Positions 24,349 through 35,420 of a DNA stretch of 64,000 nt are shown here, piece by piece. Under the pieces are notes generated by a model. The model saw nothing but the letters and a program-made list of their open reading frames with translations. It did not search any database and had not been told where the DNA came from. This DNA is from Amphibalanus amphitrite (Eukaryota > Arthropoda > Thecostraca > Balanomorpha > Balanidae). Numbering within the stretch: the stretch's first letter is position 1; each line of letters opens with the position of its first letter. The stretch spans positions 250,501 through 314,500 of the forward strand of contig NW_024881676.1 in the NCBI RefSeq assembly GCF_019059575.1. The letters run 5' to 3'. The translations under genes and the position numbers were made by a program.

Positions 24349-24809
24349 GTACTGGGAGAGGAACATAGGTGGCGGGTGTGTGGTCGGTGGTTAGTGATGC
24401 GTTCTGGGATTTGCAGTCGGAGGAAAGTATTGGGTTATTGATGGATGGTTCGAACTGCTTCGCGGCGATGCGTATCATTTGTTTCTTGGACTGTTGATGA
24501 TAATCATTCTCAAAATGACATAAATACGAGGCTGTTGAAGAATGATAAAGTGAGGGAGGAGTTTCCTCTCCAGTCGCCAGCCGTTTATGGGTGTACTGCA
24601 AACACTTTTCGGTTGGCATATCGGGTGCCAGTATGTCGCTTAACTCCTAGCAGGTAAACGGCTCACTCTCTCTTCCTCTTATGTTAATTTTAACAGACCC
24701 CTTATAGCCTGTTAGGTAGCCCGGCCAAGTGTTGTACCCGACTTTCTGTTTTGTGATTTGTCCGATCCACCCGTTGTGACTTTGACTCCCTCCCCCTGTC
24801 GCTACCCAG

Positions 24810-24977
24810 GCCAGTCTGAGTGAGCAGCAGAAGCGGGCGGCCGAGCTCCAGGAACGGGTGCGCTGTCTGGAGGCGGACGTGGCCGAGGCCACCGACAAGC
24901 ACCGCCAGGCGTGCGAGGAATGGGCGCAGTTCCAGGCCGACCTGCTCATGTCCGTCCGCGTCGCCAACGACTTCAGG
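24810..24977 (+). CDS. SPECC1L: Cytospin-like exon 8: end of coiled coil
   Basis: Fifty-six codons, phase 0 at both ends, acceptor ctacccag and donor gtgaga. It encodes ASLSEQQKRAAELQERVRCL and ends EEWAQFQADLLMSVRVANDF-R. The W-x-QFQADL-x-x-(V/A)-VANDF block is a family signature at the end of the main coiled coil of cytospin-A and -B. Confidence 0.95.
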
Positions 24978-25776
24978 GTGAGAGAGAAAGAGGGAGGGAG
25001 TGGGGTGCTGAAAGAGTAAGAATAATGAGTGGGGTGCCGTGGGTGTGTTGGAGAATAGAGGCAGGTGAAGGACTGCTCAAGGCCGAAAGAATGTGGAAGG
25101 ATAGAATGGTGGGAAGGATGAAAGCTCCAGCAAAATAAAAAATTGGAGAGGTACTCGTCTTCGCTCACTGAATTGATCGCAGCGAAAAGCTGGAGATTCA
25201 GCAGCATTGCAGTGACGCACACTCGAAAGCGCTCCGGCAAAAGTTTTCCTCGGGAGAGTATTGAGCCGGATTTCGGAAAATAATTCCTTATAGCGACTTG
25301 GGTATCTACTTGGCTGATCGGCTACGACTAGTGGGGTATCGACCAACCCACAGCCCGACCGAACCAGGCCGGCCCTCCCCCACTATGTGATCCGCCAGAC
25401 GCCTCTGCCGTCCCTGTTGGCAGGCTGTCTTCAGCTTGCCCCGGTTAGAGGCTGTGTGGCGACCGTAGCCCCGGTTTGAGGCTGTCTGTGGCTGGCCGCA
25501 GTGACAGATGGGTGTCAATTTATCGGCATCACGTACCCCCGTGTGATTTATACTCTCGCCGGAGCCGCGGTTAGTTAGAAAATGTGACCACTGGCTGGTG
25601 AGCTGCAAGGAACACTGCCGGGCCCGACCGTCCTAGCAACGTGTGGGGAGTCTATGGGAATCTGAGTCTATTTTAGAGGTTGATTCTCAAAGGGATCCTG
25701 GAAGACGCTTGGGAGGTAACTAAAGCATTGATTTATTTAATGGTAGTGATGCACCCGTACCGTATCGTATGTCGTA

Positions 25777-26619
25777 TTAAATTAAGTACTCTGAATTAAA
25801 GTGAAATATCATATACATACTGCGGTCGGTGGTAGGAGCCACGGGGTGGCGGCAGGAGGAATGGCTGCCGAGGACGGTCGGCCGACCCAGAGTGGCCCTC
25901 GAGAGGGCTATAGAGGAGGTGACCGGGCCGGCGATCGATCTGCTCCGACACCGGGCAGACGAACGGGTGGAGACAGAGGTCCACGAACGGATAAATGAAT
26001 GAATGAATGAAGAACAAGACGTGGACGGGCAAAGACACTTGGACTTTAAGTGGGCGCTGGTGACCTTTACATTTCGTGCGCCTTTAAAATTAATCCGCCC
26101 TTTAGCTTCATTGTGGAACGTGAAGCCAACAGACGTATGTGCAAAATGCAAACTGTGTAGACTGTAGATGAGTGGCCAGAGACAGAAGACTATTGTCTTG
26201 AGCAGTCGGTCCGGCCTAGTGAGAGTTGGAACGAACAGAGAGAGTTCCGGAGCGAGCCGGTCGTTCAGGCAGAGGAGAGGAGCGACGCTGTCATACAGAC
26301 CAACTGGGTCAGAAAAGGTCGCCCTCGCCAGGCGCTTCTTAGAAAGCTCATCCCAGTCGGCGGCGTCCTGACTTTGAATTTGTTCGGCAAACTTTGGTGT
26401 CACTCGAATGTCATTTTCGTTTGCTGACTCCATCCGTGTATCTTGTGCAAAATGCTGGGTTATGAGTTTGAAACTTGTTTGTTGGAGTTCGAGCAAAGTA
26501 ATATGCCAGCAAACAGTTGCAGGGCCCTTAGTCAGGCCGCGTATTGAAGCAATCAGGATGAGTGTTTTATCGTGCCCCGCTAAGAAATAACACTCGGAGG
26601 TGTCTTGCTGCACAAACAC
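25777..26619 (-). other. 280-codon antisense open frame, unrecognised
   Basis: This is the longest uninterrupted frame in the introns outside simple repeats. The first 160 residues have balanced composition; the last third is Ser/Arg-rich and overlaps the GC-rich part before the (AATG)n run. I recognise no domain. It could be a decayed transposon fragment, part of an unknown gene, or chance. There is no promoter or splice evidence. Confidence 0.2.
25800..26012 (+). repeat. Possible 3' end of a non-LTR element with (AATG)n tail
   Basis: In one plus-strand frame the text reads AIEEVTGPAIDLLRHRADER and continues VETEVHERINE to a stop that falls inside a (AATG)n run (25992-26012). A charged helical C-terminus followed at once by a tetranucleotide tail would fit a non-LTR retrotransposon 3' end. 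No catalytic motif is present, so this stays tentative. Confidence 0.25.
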
Positions 26620-28174
26620 CTACTATATTTCACGGTGTTTAGAACAGCTGAACGCAATTTCTTGAATCACACAATTTCTGGGGTAGTACCAAAGTTGGTA
26701 GACATTGTTTCACGCGCCATTTATAAGGTTAGCGTAGCTGTAGTACAGCTCAACAACGTCGCTGCTTACGACATGTAATGGTGGCCCACAATCTACAGGA
26801 TGGTCATTCATAGTTATTTCTTTTTTCGTTCGTAGTCAACTTTTCCAGTTGCTCGCTGTCAGGAGCGTATTCGGCTGATTGTTGAGTTGGGTCGATTGTG
26901 TGACCATCGTGAGCATCATACTCAGAACACACTCTTCTGTTAAATGCCATATCCGCGCTACGCAGTCTATATGCTGGATGTATTCTCCCTCCGTCCCTTC
27001 CTGGCCGTGATTTAGCGTCGTTCCCTCCTCGGGGGACCCGCGCTCGACCCAGACTCGCTCCGCCGAGTCCCATCTCGAGTCTCGTCGTGACTCGAGTCAC
27101 GTTCGAGTCCAGTCGGCTGATGAACGCTTCCGGCGACTGCCGACGAGGAGCTGAGGTCGCCGACACGAAAAGACTGACGACTTGCCCGCGGACGTGCAGG
27201 GAATGATGGCCAAATGATGTTGGCGGAGGATAAACGGCGGGGACGTTGAATGCTGAAATACCTGAAGGTGGGCCAAGTCGATCGAAGGCAGTGTGTAGCG
27301 GACATACTGCGGTGTTCCGACCTCAGAAACGTCGCATCGAATATAAATGAATGGCATGGGTTTGCAATGCACTCACTGCATTCGACATTGAGGAATGAAG
27401 TGCTCGTCCATGCCATTCTAAATTTTATCTGGCTCTTTGTGATGCTGGGAAGCTGCGTGTGGAAACATTGGTGTAACAAAATAACGTTGACAATAGTTGT
27501 AAGTCAGCCGCGTTGGAACACGGCCCTCGCTCCTACTTTGATCCGTCCGTCGTCGGCCTTTACGTCTATCGTCCGAACGGACGGCCGCCCGTCGAAGGTC
27601 ACCGCCGCTGGAAAAGTCGCCAGGCGCTCAGACGGGAGTTACGGACATCTATTGATTGCCAATATCGTGACCGTCGCAATATGAAGGCGATCTTAGCATG
27701 ACAAGGACGCAATATTGGCTGCGTAGGAGGGCGGTAATGGCCCGTACAAAAGGACATGCTCGGTCTGATGAGACATTGTTTACTTATTTACGTTCATACA
27801 TTTGCGATGAGCAATTTGGAGTCGCGTTGCTGACAAATTTATTAGTGTTATTGCGTGCGTACTGTGCATGTGTTTGAGGATATATTGAGTTTCATCGGTG
27901 ATCTCGACTGATGTGGCAGCATAAATTGACATTTTATTTGGCTTCGCATGAATCATTTTCTGTCCCTTCCACCTCTTTTCCAATGTTTTTAGATATGCCT
28001 TCACTGATGATACCTTCGCACATGCTGATTCTATTTCCAGCAATCTCGGCTTTCCATCCCGGCGGCCCCAGGGCCCTTTACGGCCCTTTTGCCTTTCCCT
28101 CATGGATATATGAAGGCGGGAGAGCTCTGCGCTCCAATCTCCCAGTGTTGTGACCGCCTCTTTCTCTTCCTCAG

Positions 28175-28472
28175 ACGGAGGCGCAGGAGCATGTGGAGAA
28201 GATGGCGCTGGATAACCACCGTCTGCGGGAGCGTGTGAGCGCGCTCAGCTCTGACCTGGAGAAGGCGCGCGCCGCCGCCGCCGTGCCGCCCAGCCCGCCG
28301 GCGCCCACCGGGCCGCCGTCGCCGGGCGGCGAGCGGCGCCCGCTGCGCACCGTGCAATCGCCGGCCGACGGACGCCAGACCCGGCCCGGCCTCATGACCC
28401 GCCAGGACAGCAAACTGTGCGTCAAAACACTCATCGAGACCATCGAGTCAGCCAACAAACAGGCCAAGGCCG
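28175..28472 (+). CDS. SPECC1L: Cytospin-like exon 9: coil end and S/P-rich linker
   Basis: This is a 298-nt exon, phase 0 in and phase 1 out, acceptor cttcctcag and donor gtaggt. It begins TEAQEHVEKMALDNHRLRER, passes through an Ala/Pro/Gly-rich low-complexity segment (about residues 530-555) and ends with VKTLIETIESANKQAKA. That last block aligns with the conserved VKTLI-x-(S/T) motif between coiled coil and CH domain. The proline-rich section suggests a flexible linker. Confidence 0.93.
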
Positions 28473-31177
28473 GTAGGTGTCGGGGAGACGGGCGGGATAG
28501 TGTGGGAGAGGGAGAGGACTTCTAAGTCGTGTTTGTAATTACAGCTAAGCCACACACTGCAGCACTATCCCTTTCATCAGCTACCATTTCCACCTGCTGT
28601 CGTCTATTTTTATACCGCCCTCAGTCCAATTTTAGATCACCTGCCGTCTATTCCTATCCACCACGAACACTCGCATGTCGGCGGGGATCATTTGTAGCCA
28701 GAAATCGTCGGCCAGTTTCATCCATTCTGTGTGGTGGTCATTGGGCCCATGTTTTGCGCTCGTCCACCGGCCATTGGTAATGGAGCCCCTGTCACGTCGG
28801 TGAACGGGCTCGGGCGAATGATAATGGAAAGGAAGCGGAGAAAACGCCCGGCCGCCTGCCCAGCGGTCGATGGGAGGGGGGATGCTGGGTCGGAGGGGGT
28901 AGCTGAGCTGAGCGGGGTTACGGCTGGGTGGTTATTCTTTTCTGGGCGTTATGATCGCCTCCATTTGCTGCTGCTGCTCGACATCGTGGCTTTCTTTGAT
29001 TAAGAGTTTAGAAGTTCAGACAGATGTTGTGGACATTGTTATGATGAAAAGGACATCTACCAACATGACATATTTCAGGCTATTCTTGCACGAAATCTAG
29101 CATCTTTAACCAATCCCCCATTGATTCCCGAACATCGTCTCTGATCTCCCATCGGTCATTTGTTTCAATACGTTCCCATTCATCCCCGCCTCCCCCACCC
29201 CGTCACATCTTTCTCTCTGTGTTTACCGATCTGAGCCTCCCGCGCGTTATTTCTCTGGGGAGCCATTGTGCTGATCGGTGGGAGTCCGGCCTCTGCTCGC
29301 CCGGCGGCAGGACGGGTCACAGATGGCGAGTTATTGGTCCGTGGGGGTGCCCCGGTGATGTGTGTGTTGTGTCCACGGGACACTCTGTGTGGACCCAACA
29401 GGTGGAAGGACAGGGTGTGATCGAGATCAATGTGGGGGTGTTGTTTTTTTGTGGAGTGACGGGACGTAATGTTAGCTATGTTTTCGTCTTTTTTTGTGTG
29501 TGTAATTGTGTGCGTCTGTTTGTCGGCCATTGTTAGTTGTCGATGTCTAAGACTGATTGTGCTATTTTCATTTCGATGTCATGTCAATATTTATTTTATC
29601 AATGGAAGGTTGCAAGCTTCTGTTTCTTAGCGCTTCCGTCCCAGCCTCAGTGTTTTTGATAGCGCCATTAGGTTAGACGCAGCACCACCAACCCATCACA
29701 ATCAGTAGCACTCTACCGTCAATATTTCCCGACTAAAAGTGACTTCGGTGATCAGAATTTCAGCTAAATATCCCCCAGCGCCCCATTTGACGTCGTTTCG
29801 GGCCACCACGGCCCCATTTTATCCTCTCCTCTGCCGGTGGAGCGAACCGCTCTGTCCAGCCTAGTTACGTTGTGGATCATATGAAGCCTGGCCCGAACGA
29901 CTTGTTGCTAACGGCTGTTGTTGCAAAAGGTTGTAGCGGCAGTGTATTCCCTTGTTTGTGGGTGTGATTGATTGTTTTGTACGTGTTGCGTTAGGAAACG
30001 ATGCAATGTGTTTGTCGGAGAAAAGAATAGATGGTGTTTAAAACTTACCGGGGAGATCCTATGCAACGTGTTCGGCAACACTGTGAAGCTATTAGCTCTG
30101 ATGGTGTGTGGGGGTGAGAAGCTTGTGCCCGAGCGAATTCTATTTGAGCCACCAGTCTGTCACCCGTAGCGATACTTTTGTGTTAAAGTTGGCAAGGTAC
30201 GAAACTTTCGCCGGATTGGTTTTGAGGATGCACGCGTACTTGTGAAAAGTTTTACCATCTAAGGCCTATTTAAAGACAAAGTTATCCAGGCCTAAGGAAC
30301 GAAGTTGCGTTAATTACAGTAGAGTATCCCTCCTACATTATCCGAACAATGCGTCTCTTGGTAACTGAACTTAAGTGGCTTACGTAACACGTCCAGGTAA
30401 AATGCAGAGAAAAATATAGTTTCTTGATTGTTGTGCTTTGTCGCATCGTATTATTACGGGCTATTTCTCGATAACTGCAGCATTTTTTTTTTGCGATACT
30501 ACGCAACCACTTGGCGTCTTCATTCATCATATCACTTATGCCATGTGTCCGACTCGGTCACTTCTCCTTGGTCAGATATGCGTGCGGATCAATACACCAT
30601 GGAGTATGCGTCGTGATCAATCAAACTATCTCCGCACATGTGTCTGACAGTGCCGCCCCGCCCCCGCTTGGTACGCACAAACGGTACGCCGCGGTGGCAA
30701 TGTCGGCCCGCCGCGTGTGATAACAGCTGTGGTTGTGTGCTTGTGTGTGTTCGCTGGTCGGTACTGGCGTCTCATTACGCCCGGCGTTTGCGCCTGTCAC
30801 TCTGGATCTCGGTGGCCCGGGTGACACTGTCCCGATGGGGTGCCGGGACGCTGAGACGCCGTGGTGCGTCGGGTCCCGTGCTAGGGGGTGGGTGGGTGAT
30901 TGTGTGCGACTAGCGCTTAATTGCGACTGAATTACGCGTGTGGAAAGGATTGTTATGGCTGGGCATTTGGGCAATGAACATGATATGTTTTGATTTGGCC
31001 GACAAAACTGCGAAATTTTGCAAATGCTGCTTCGGGTGGACAGGAGCATATCGTTGGTGGCAATATTGTAGTTTTTTCTTTATAAACCTTTGAATTACAC
31101 ATCACACCTCCCTCCCCAACTCAAGAGAGTTTCTGACCTCGCCCTCTGACCCCTCCCTCCCGGCTCCCCTCCATCAG
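28473..31177 (+). other. Intron, nothing further recognised
   Basis: A 2.7-kb intron. It includes T- and G-rich segments (about 29400-29520) but no gene, mobile-element boundary or tandem array that I can support. Confidence 0.55.
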
Positions 31178-31357
31178 AGAGCCGCAGCTCGTCGCAGTCG
31201 AGTCTGAACTCTGAGCCGCAGCACCAGCACCCGCGCCTCACGGCCTCTGCTAGCTCGCCGCTGTTCCCGGCGCCGGCGCTGCGGGCCGGCGCGGACTCGA
31301 GCGGCACCGCGCCCGTCACTTCCCCCGGCCTGCGGCCCTTCTCACGCAGCTACACAG
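31178..31357 (+). CDS. SPECC1L: Cytospin-like exon 10: Ser/Pro/Ala-rich linker
   Basis: A 180-nt exon, phase 1 at both ends, acceptor ctccatcag and donor gtgaga. With the borrowed G it encodes ESRSSSQSSLNSEPQHQH and later TSPGLRPFSRSYT. The composition fits the disordered, phosphorylatable linker before the CH domain. It is supported by phase continuity with both neighbours and by the splice sites. A second AG two bases downstream would break the frame. Confidence 0.8.
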
Positions 31358-33759
31358 GTGAGAGACGGGAGAACTTGCCGCTGAGGTGTGAGATGTGTGA
31401 GAAATGTGGTGTGTGAGATGGGATGGAGACTTAACCGTCTGTTTTTAGCCCTATCCCAATCCCGGTGTAGTGTGGTTAACGTTATTGGATCTCCGTCCGC
31501 CTAGTCCGAAAAGCCACGGCTCGGTTTTAATTGTTATGTTTTATTTCGCACTGCGCGGCGTCCCACACGAGTTGGCCGAATTGGCCATCGTTTCTGTTCG
31601 TGTGCCTGTGCCGGCGTCTGGTAATGGCTCCCGGGCTGCCACTGCCAGCCGTCTCCGTACGGCGCGGTTCGTCCCCGGACGGCGGAGAGCGTGCGGCCGC
31701 CCTCCCGGTGGGACGGCACGAGTTTGGCTGCTGCCAGCTCCCCGGGGGACGCTTCCGGCGGGCGGGATCAGAAGCTGCCGACCGGAAATGGTCCCCTTCC
31801 GTCGGGTCTGCGCGGCTCGGTGACGCTTCTGTCTTGTGGTGATGGTGGATGGTGATGGTTGTCCGTGCATGCTTGCGAGATGGTGAGGTGAGAGTATGGT
31901 ATCCAGGCGCTTCGTTTTTATATGGGGATTTGTAAGCAAGAATTTCCCTTCTCCCGTGGCGTTCCCTGATGACCAGTAACCTTTTTTTTTTTTGCAGCGT
32001 ATCGTGCCGAGAGGCGCTCGGGTAGGTGGTCGGAGTGTTTCACCCATTGAGTGCCTGTATGTCCGTATTTAGTGTGCTCGCTGTGTGACATGACTAAATT
32101 CACAGATCTGTCGAAACCTAGCCGGACTGATACGTAGAAGTAGACATGACCCGTAGAGATGTCGTGTGAGATTGTCTTGTCAACTGACGCTGGTCAGGAC
32201 GGTTTCTGTAGTTGTTTTATCCCGCATGCTGCTCTTAGCTTTCAATTAGCAATGCTGAGTAGATTTGTATTGTAGTTCTGTCACCTCCCTTGTCACCTTC
32301 GTTCCTCCTTGTTACGAGCGAGCGAGCGCAGCGAGCGAAGTGAGTCTTTTCAATATAACGGAAAAATCTCAGTATGAGCGGCCCGGCCCGGCCCGGCCTG
32401 TAACGCTTTTGAGAGGCTTATATCTCAGTAACCGCTGGACCGATTGGCCTGCGGTCTTTTTTGTTGGGTAGCCCCATCCCTTCTACCCCGTAATTGACTA
32501 CTTTTGATACATCTCAGTGACCGTCGTGGCACGTGCCACGTGAAAAGTCAAGGGTGTTCAAGCTGTTTTGCAAAAGTAGTGATTTTGTGAGGCCCATATC
32601 TCAGCAGCCGCTTGGGCGATTGTCTTGCGGTAATTTTTGTAGGGTAGCTGCATCCCTTCTACCAAAGGTCGGATATTCTTGATCTATGTGAGGGACCCCC
32701 ACTGCATGTGCAAAATGCAAAAAGAAGAGGTGCCAAATTTGTTCCCATTTCAATAACTCGGTAATGACTGGGGCGATTTCGCTGAAACTTGGTATACAGG
32801 TAGGCACCCACCAGGCAATGCATTCCCATGTGTTGCGGTTAGGGTGCTACTGCACGTGCGCACGTGCAGGGGGCGTTTCCAGATCTCGAGAACGGCTGGG
32901 CCGATTGCGCTCAAATTTGGTACACGGTTGGGGACCAGTTAGTAGGGTGCCGTGCAAAAGTCATTTTGGACCCCGTTTGCACGTGCGCACGTGCAAAATG
33001 CCGCTTCCAGATCTCAGGAACGGCTGGGCCGATTGCGTTCAAATTTGGCACACCGCTAGCGACCGGTTAGAAGGGTGCTTTGCACAAGCCCGTTGGAAGC
33101 ACCCTCTCGCCCTTCCGCACGTGCAGGGCTCACTATCTCGCTCGCTCGTTCTTCGCCCAAAAGGCGTTTTACTGGTGTTTTATTTTGTTGTAATTTTACC
33201 TCATACACCAAAGCACACACGCTCAAGAATTTATATGATATGAACTAGCCGTATACCGATTTTTCCCGCGGCACTATCTATCATAACTCACAGCCAGATG
33301 AATCTGAGACGTTTCAACAGTGATTGGATATGCATGATTTCAGCGGCACGAAATGGAACAATTTCCAGTCTCATTTGCAATTCCGTTAGTGCATTTGGCC
33401 TATATCCCGTCTCCAGCTCGCCCCAGGACAAAACTGAGGAGCGATCGTAATTCTCAGAGATATCTCGGAGTTGGGTACCTTTCCCGGGAAGTTTACTCTT
33501 AAACTCGACTTTGAATTGAGTTGTAGAGGTGTTTTATTGATGACACGTGCTGTTGGAGATTTCGAGAACGACGAAGCGTTTTCGATACCTGGAGTTAAAT
33601 GGCGCTACAGTAAATCTTGCTAAAAGTATGTTACAGAGGAACTAGCTACGTTCCTGAGCCCATCCGTGTCTGCCTTTACCTTTATATTGTGTTGCAATAA
33701 CAAGCCGCCCCGCAGCAGCCCAGCTCATATCCCTACTAAACTCTGTTCTCGTCCCACAG
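31358..33759 (+). other. Intron carrying the CACGTG multi-unit element
   Basis: This 2.4-kb intron is largely filled by an element at 32314-33149 with five diverged tandem units. The flanks show no gene. Confidence 0.7.
32314..33149. repeat. Five-unit element with inverted ends and CACGTG palindromes
   Basis: ACGAGCGAGCGAG at 32314-32326 is repeated inverted at 33137-33149, and GTGAGTC/GTGAGCC words follow on the inner sides. Between them lie five diverged tandem units of about 130-165 bp, starting near 32410, 32585, 32745, 32873 and 33001. Each has a core resembling TCTC-x-GAACGGCTGGGCCGATTG followed by AAATTTGG or similar. Seven CACGTG palindromes occur, three of them as closely spaced pairs (32530/32537, 32853/32861, 32980/32988) plus one at 33118. 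There is no coding capacity. No target duplication was established, so its mechanism of spread is unknown. Confidence 0.75.
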
Positions 33760-33897
33760 ACAGCCTATTCAGCAAGGCGAGCACCGACTCTTCAAAGTCG
33801 TCACAGCTGAAGACGGAAGAGGGCAAACCGCTAACGTCGATACTAGCTAACAAGCTGGACCCATCACTGAGGCGGAGCAGCTACGGAGACCAGCTGG
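33760..33897 (+). CDS. SPECC1L: Cytospin-like exon 11: Ser-rich linker
   Basis: A 138-nt exon, phase 1 at both ends, acceptor tcccacag and donor gtatgt. With the borrowed G it reads DSLFSKASTDSSKSSQLKTE and ends LRRSSYGDQL, a basic RRSSYG site. The exon lies just before a GA microsatellite. It is supported by its splice sites, by phase and by fitting the linker. Confidence 0.88.
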
Positions 33898-33916
33898 GTA
33901 TGTAGGGAGAGGGAGG

Positions 33917-33977
<61 letters not shown>

Positions 33978-35299
33978 AGAGACTCGCTGCTGACTGAACC
34001 CCGATGCCTCTGAACTATTCAGAATGTCATCTGGCCCGGCCCATCTCGCTGGCTCCCGAGCCGATGGTGTTATTTGCCTTTACGGCGATGGCGGCCGTTC
34101 CATCCATTTGATGTCGTTGTTTCCAAACAAAACCAGACTCCCTATCGGTCCGATGAAACACGCCGGAACCAGTGTCATTTCGGTGATCATGGCTGGTGTG
34201 ATGGGATACAGATTTATGGCAGTCGTGTTCGGTAGATGAAAATCCTGTGACGTCATTTGAAGCAATATTTCTGACTTTGTTAGCCTTCGGTGGGCTTTCT
34301 GTCATACGAGCCATATTCAGTGGACTTATTCTTATTCAGGCTCAGATTGAATGGTTATTTTTAGGCTTCGTCGGGCGCTTGCCTGGCTACTGCTTTGGCT
34401 GCTAAATTTTAGACTCACCCATCTCAGCTTCGCTTTTATTTGATTTAATAATTAGGGACTTCTCTCAGAAATCTCCTAATTCTTAGTTACTGCCCAGTCC
34501 ATCTTCATTCTCCGGTATAAATTACGTTACACCTCACGCATTAAATTATCTCTGAATATCATTGTGCGCAGTTGCTAGGCTAAAACCATTCATCAACAAT
34601 CGTACAACGTTGGGACCATCTGCACGCACAAAATGATGAATCGCTTATTCTTTGATGCATGGATTTGTATTCAAACCACCATCTTCACTAGCATCCTTTC
34701 TCAAAACGCACTCCGGTTGGGAGAATATTAAGTTTTCAATCTCCCGGCTTGTCAGGTTATTTATGCTTCAGACGTTTCCGTATCAGAACCTTGATCGATT
34801 AAAAGATATTTCAATTTATTTGGCTCAGCATTTTTTATGACCCTTCTTTATCACTTTACAATTTCTCTCCACTTGTCACCGATTCTTTTGCATAATACCA
34901 CCGCTAATTCTTTTCCGCAAAATTTGTCCGAGGTCACAGATGGTGCATGGTGCTCTTCCTCTCTCCCCATCTCGTTCTCTACCTGGCTGCATCCCTGTTT
35001 TCCTTGCTCATGCCTATTTGTCAAACCATCTCAAAATTGGCATCCTAACCTCATCCATGGATTTATGAAACATGCTCCGAAATGTGTCAAATCATCGCAA
35101 GCGAAAGCGCCCCCTAAAGGTCGCAATATCTCCTCACCTATCCTATGTGATAGCTCTCTCGGCCCCAAACATCAAAGCCCCGGTACCACAGCCTCGTACC
35201 TCGGGTCTGGGTCGTCCCGTTATCTCAGCGGTTTACGTGCGGCCGTTTTAGCGCTGCCGGCCCAGTTTACGACTGACGCTCCCGCCCGGTCCGCCGCAG
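33898..35299 (+). other. Intron with (GA)n tract
   Basis: A GA microsatellite follows the donor within about 25 bp (33920-33972). The rest has no gene, although the frame leading into the next exon stays open for about 460 bp. Confidence 0.7.
33920..33972. repeat. (GA)n microsatellite
   Basis: About 50 bp of GA repeats placed 23 bp downstream of an exon donor site. Confidence 0.95.
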
Positions 35300-35420
35300 A
35301 TAAGAAAGACCCCTTGGCGCCGCTCGTCAAGAAGGGAGGCAGCAAACGGAACGCGCTGCTCAAGTGGTGTCAGAACAAGACGATCGGATACAGGGACGTG
35401 GACATCACCAACTTCTCCAG
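35300..35420 (+). CDS. SPECC1L: Cytospin-like exon 12: start of CH domain
   Basis: A 121-nt exon, phase 1 in and phase 2 out, acceptor cgccgcag and donor gtaatt. With the borrowed G it encodes [20 protein letters not shown] and then [20 protein letters not shown]. It aligns to the vertebrate cytospin segment [20 protein letters not shown] followed by KWCQKKTEGY. This is the first half of the single C-terminal calponin-homology domain, an actin-binding fold. Confidence 0.97.

Larger units (their letters stand above)
24978..28174 (+). other. Intron with a long unexplained antisense ORF
   Basis: It contains a minus-strand open frame (25777-26619) and, on the plus strand, a short (AATG)n run ending a possible retroelement tail (about 25800-26012). 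The remaining sequence has no recognised gene. Confidence 0.55.
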
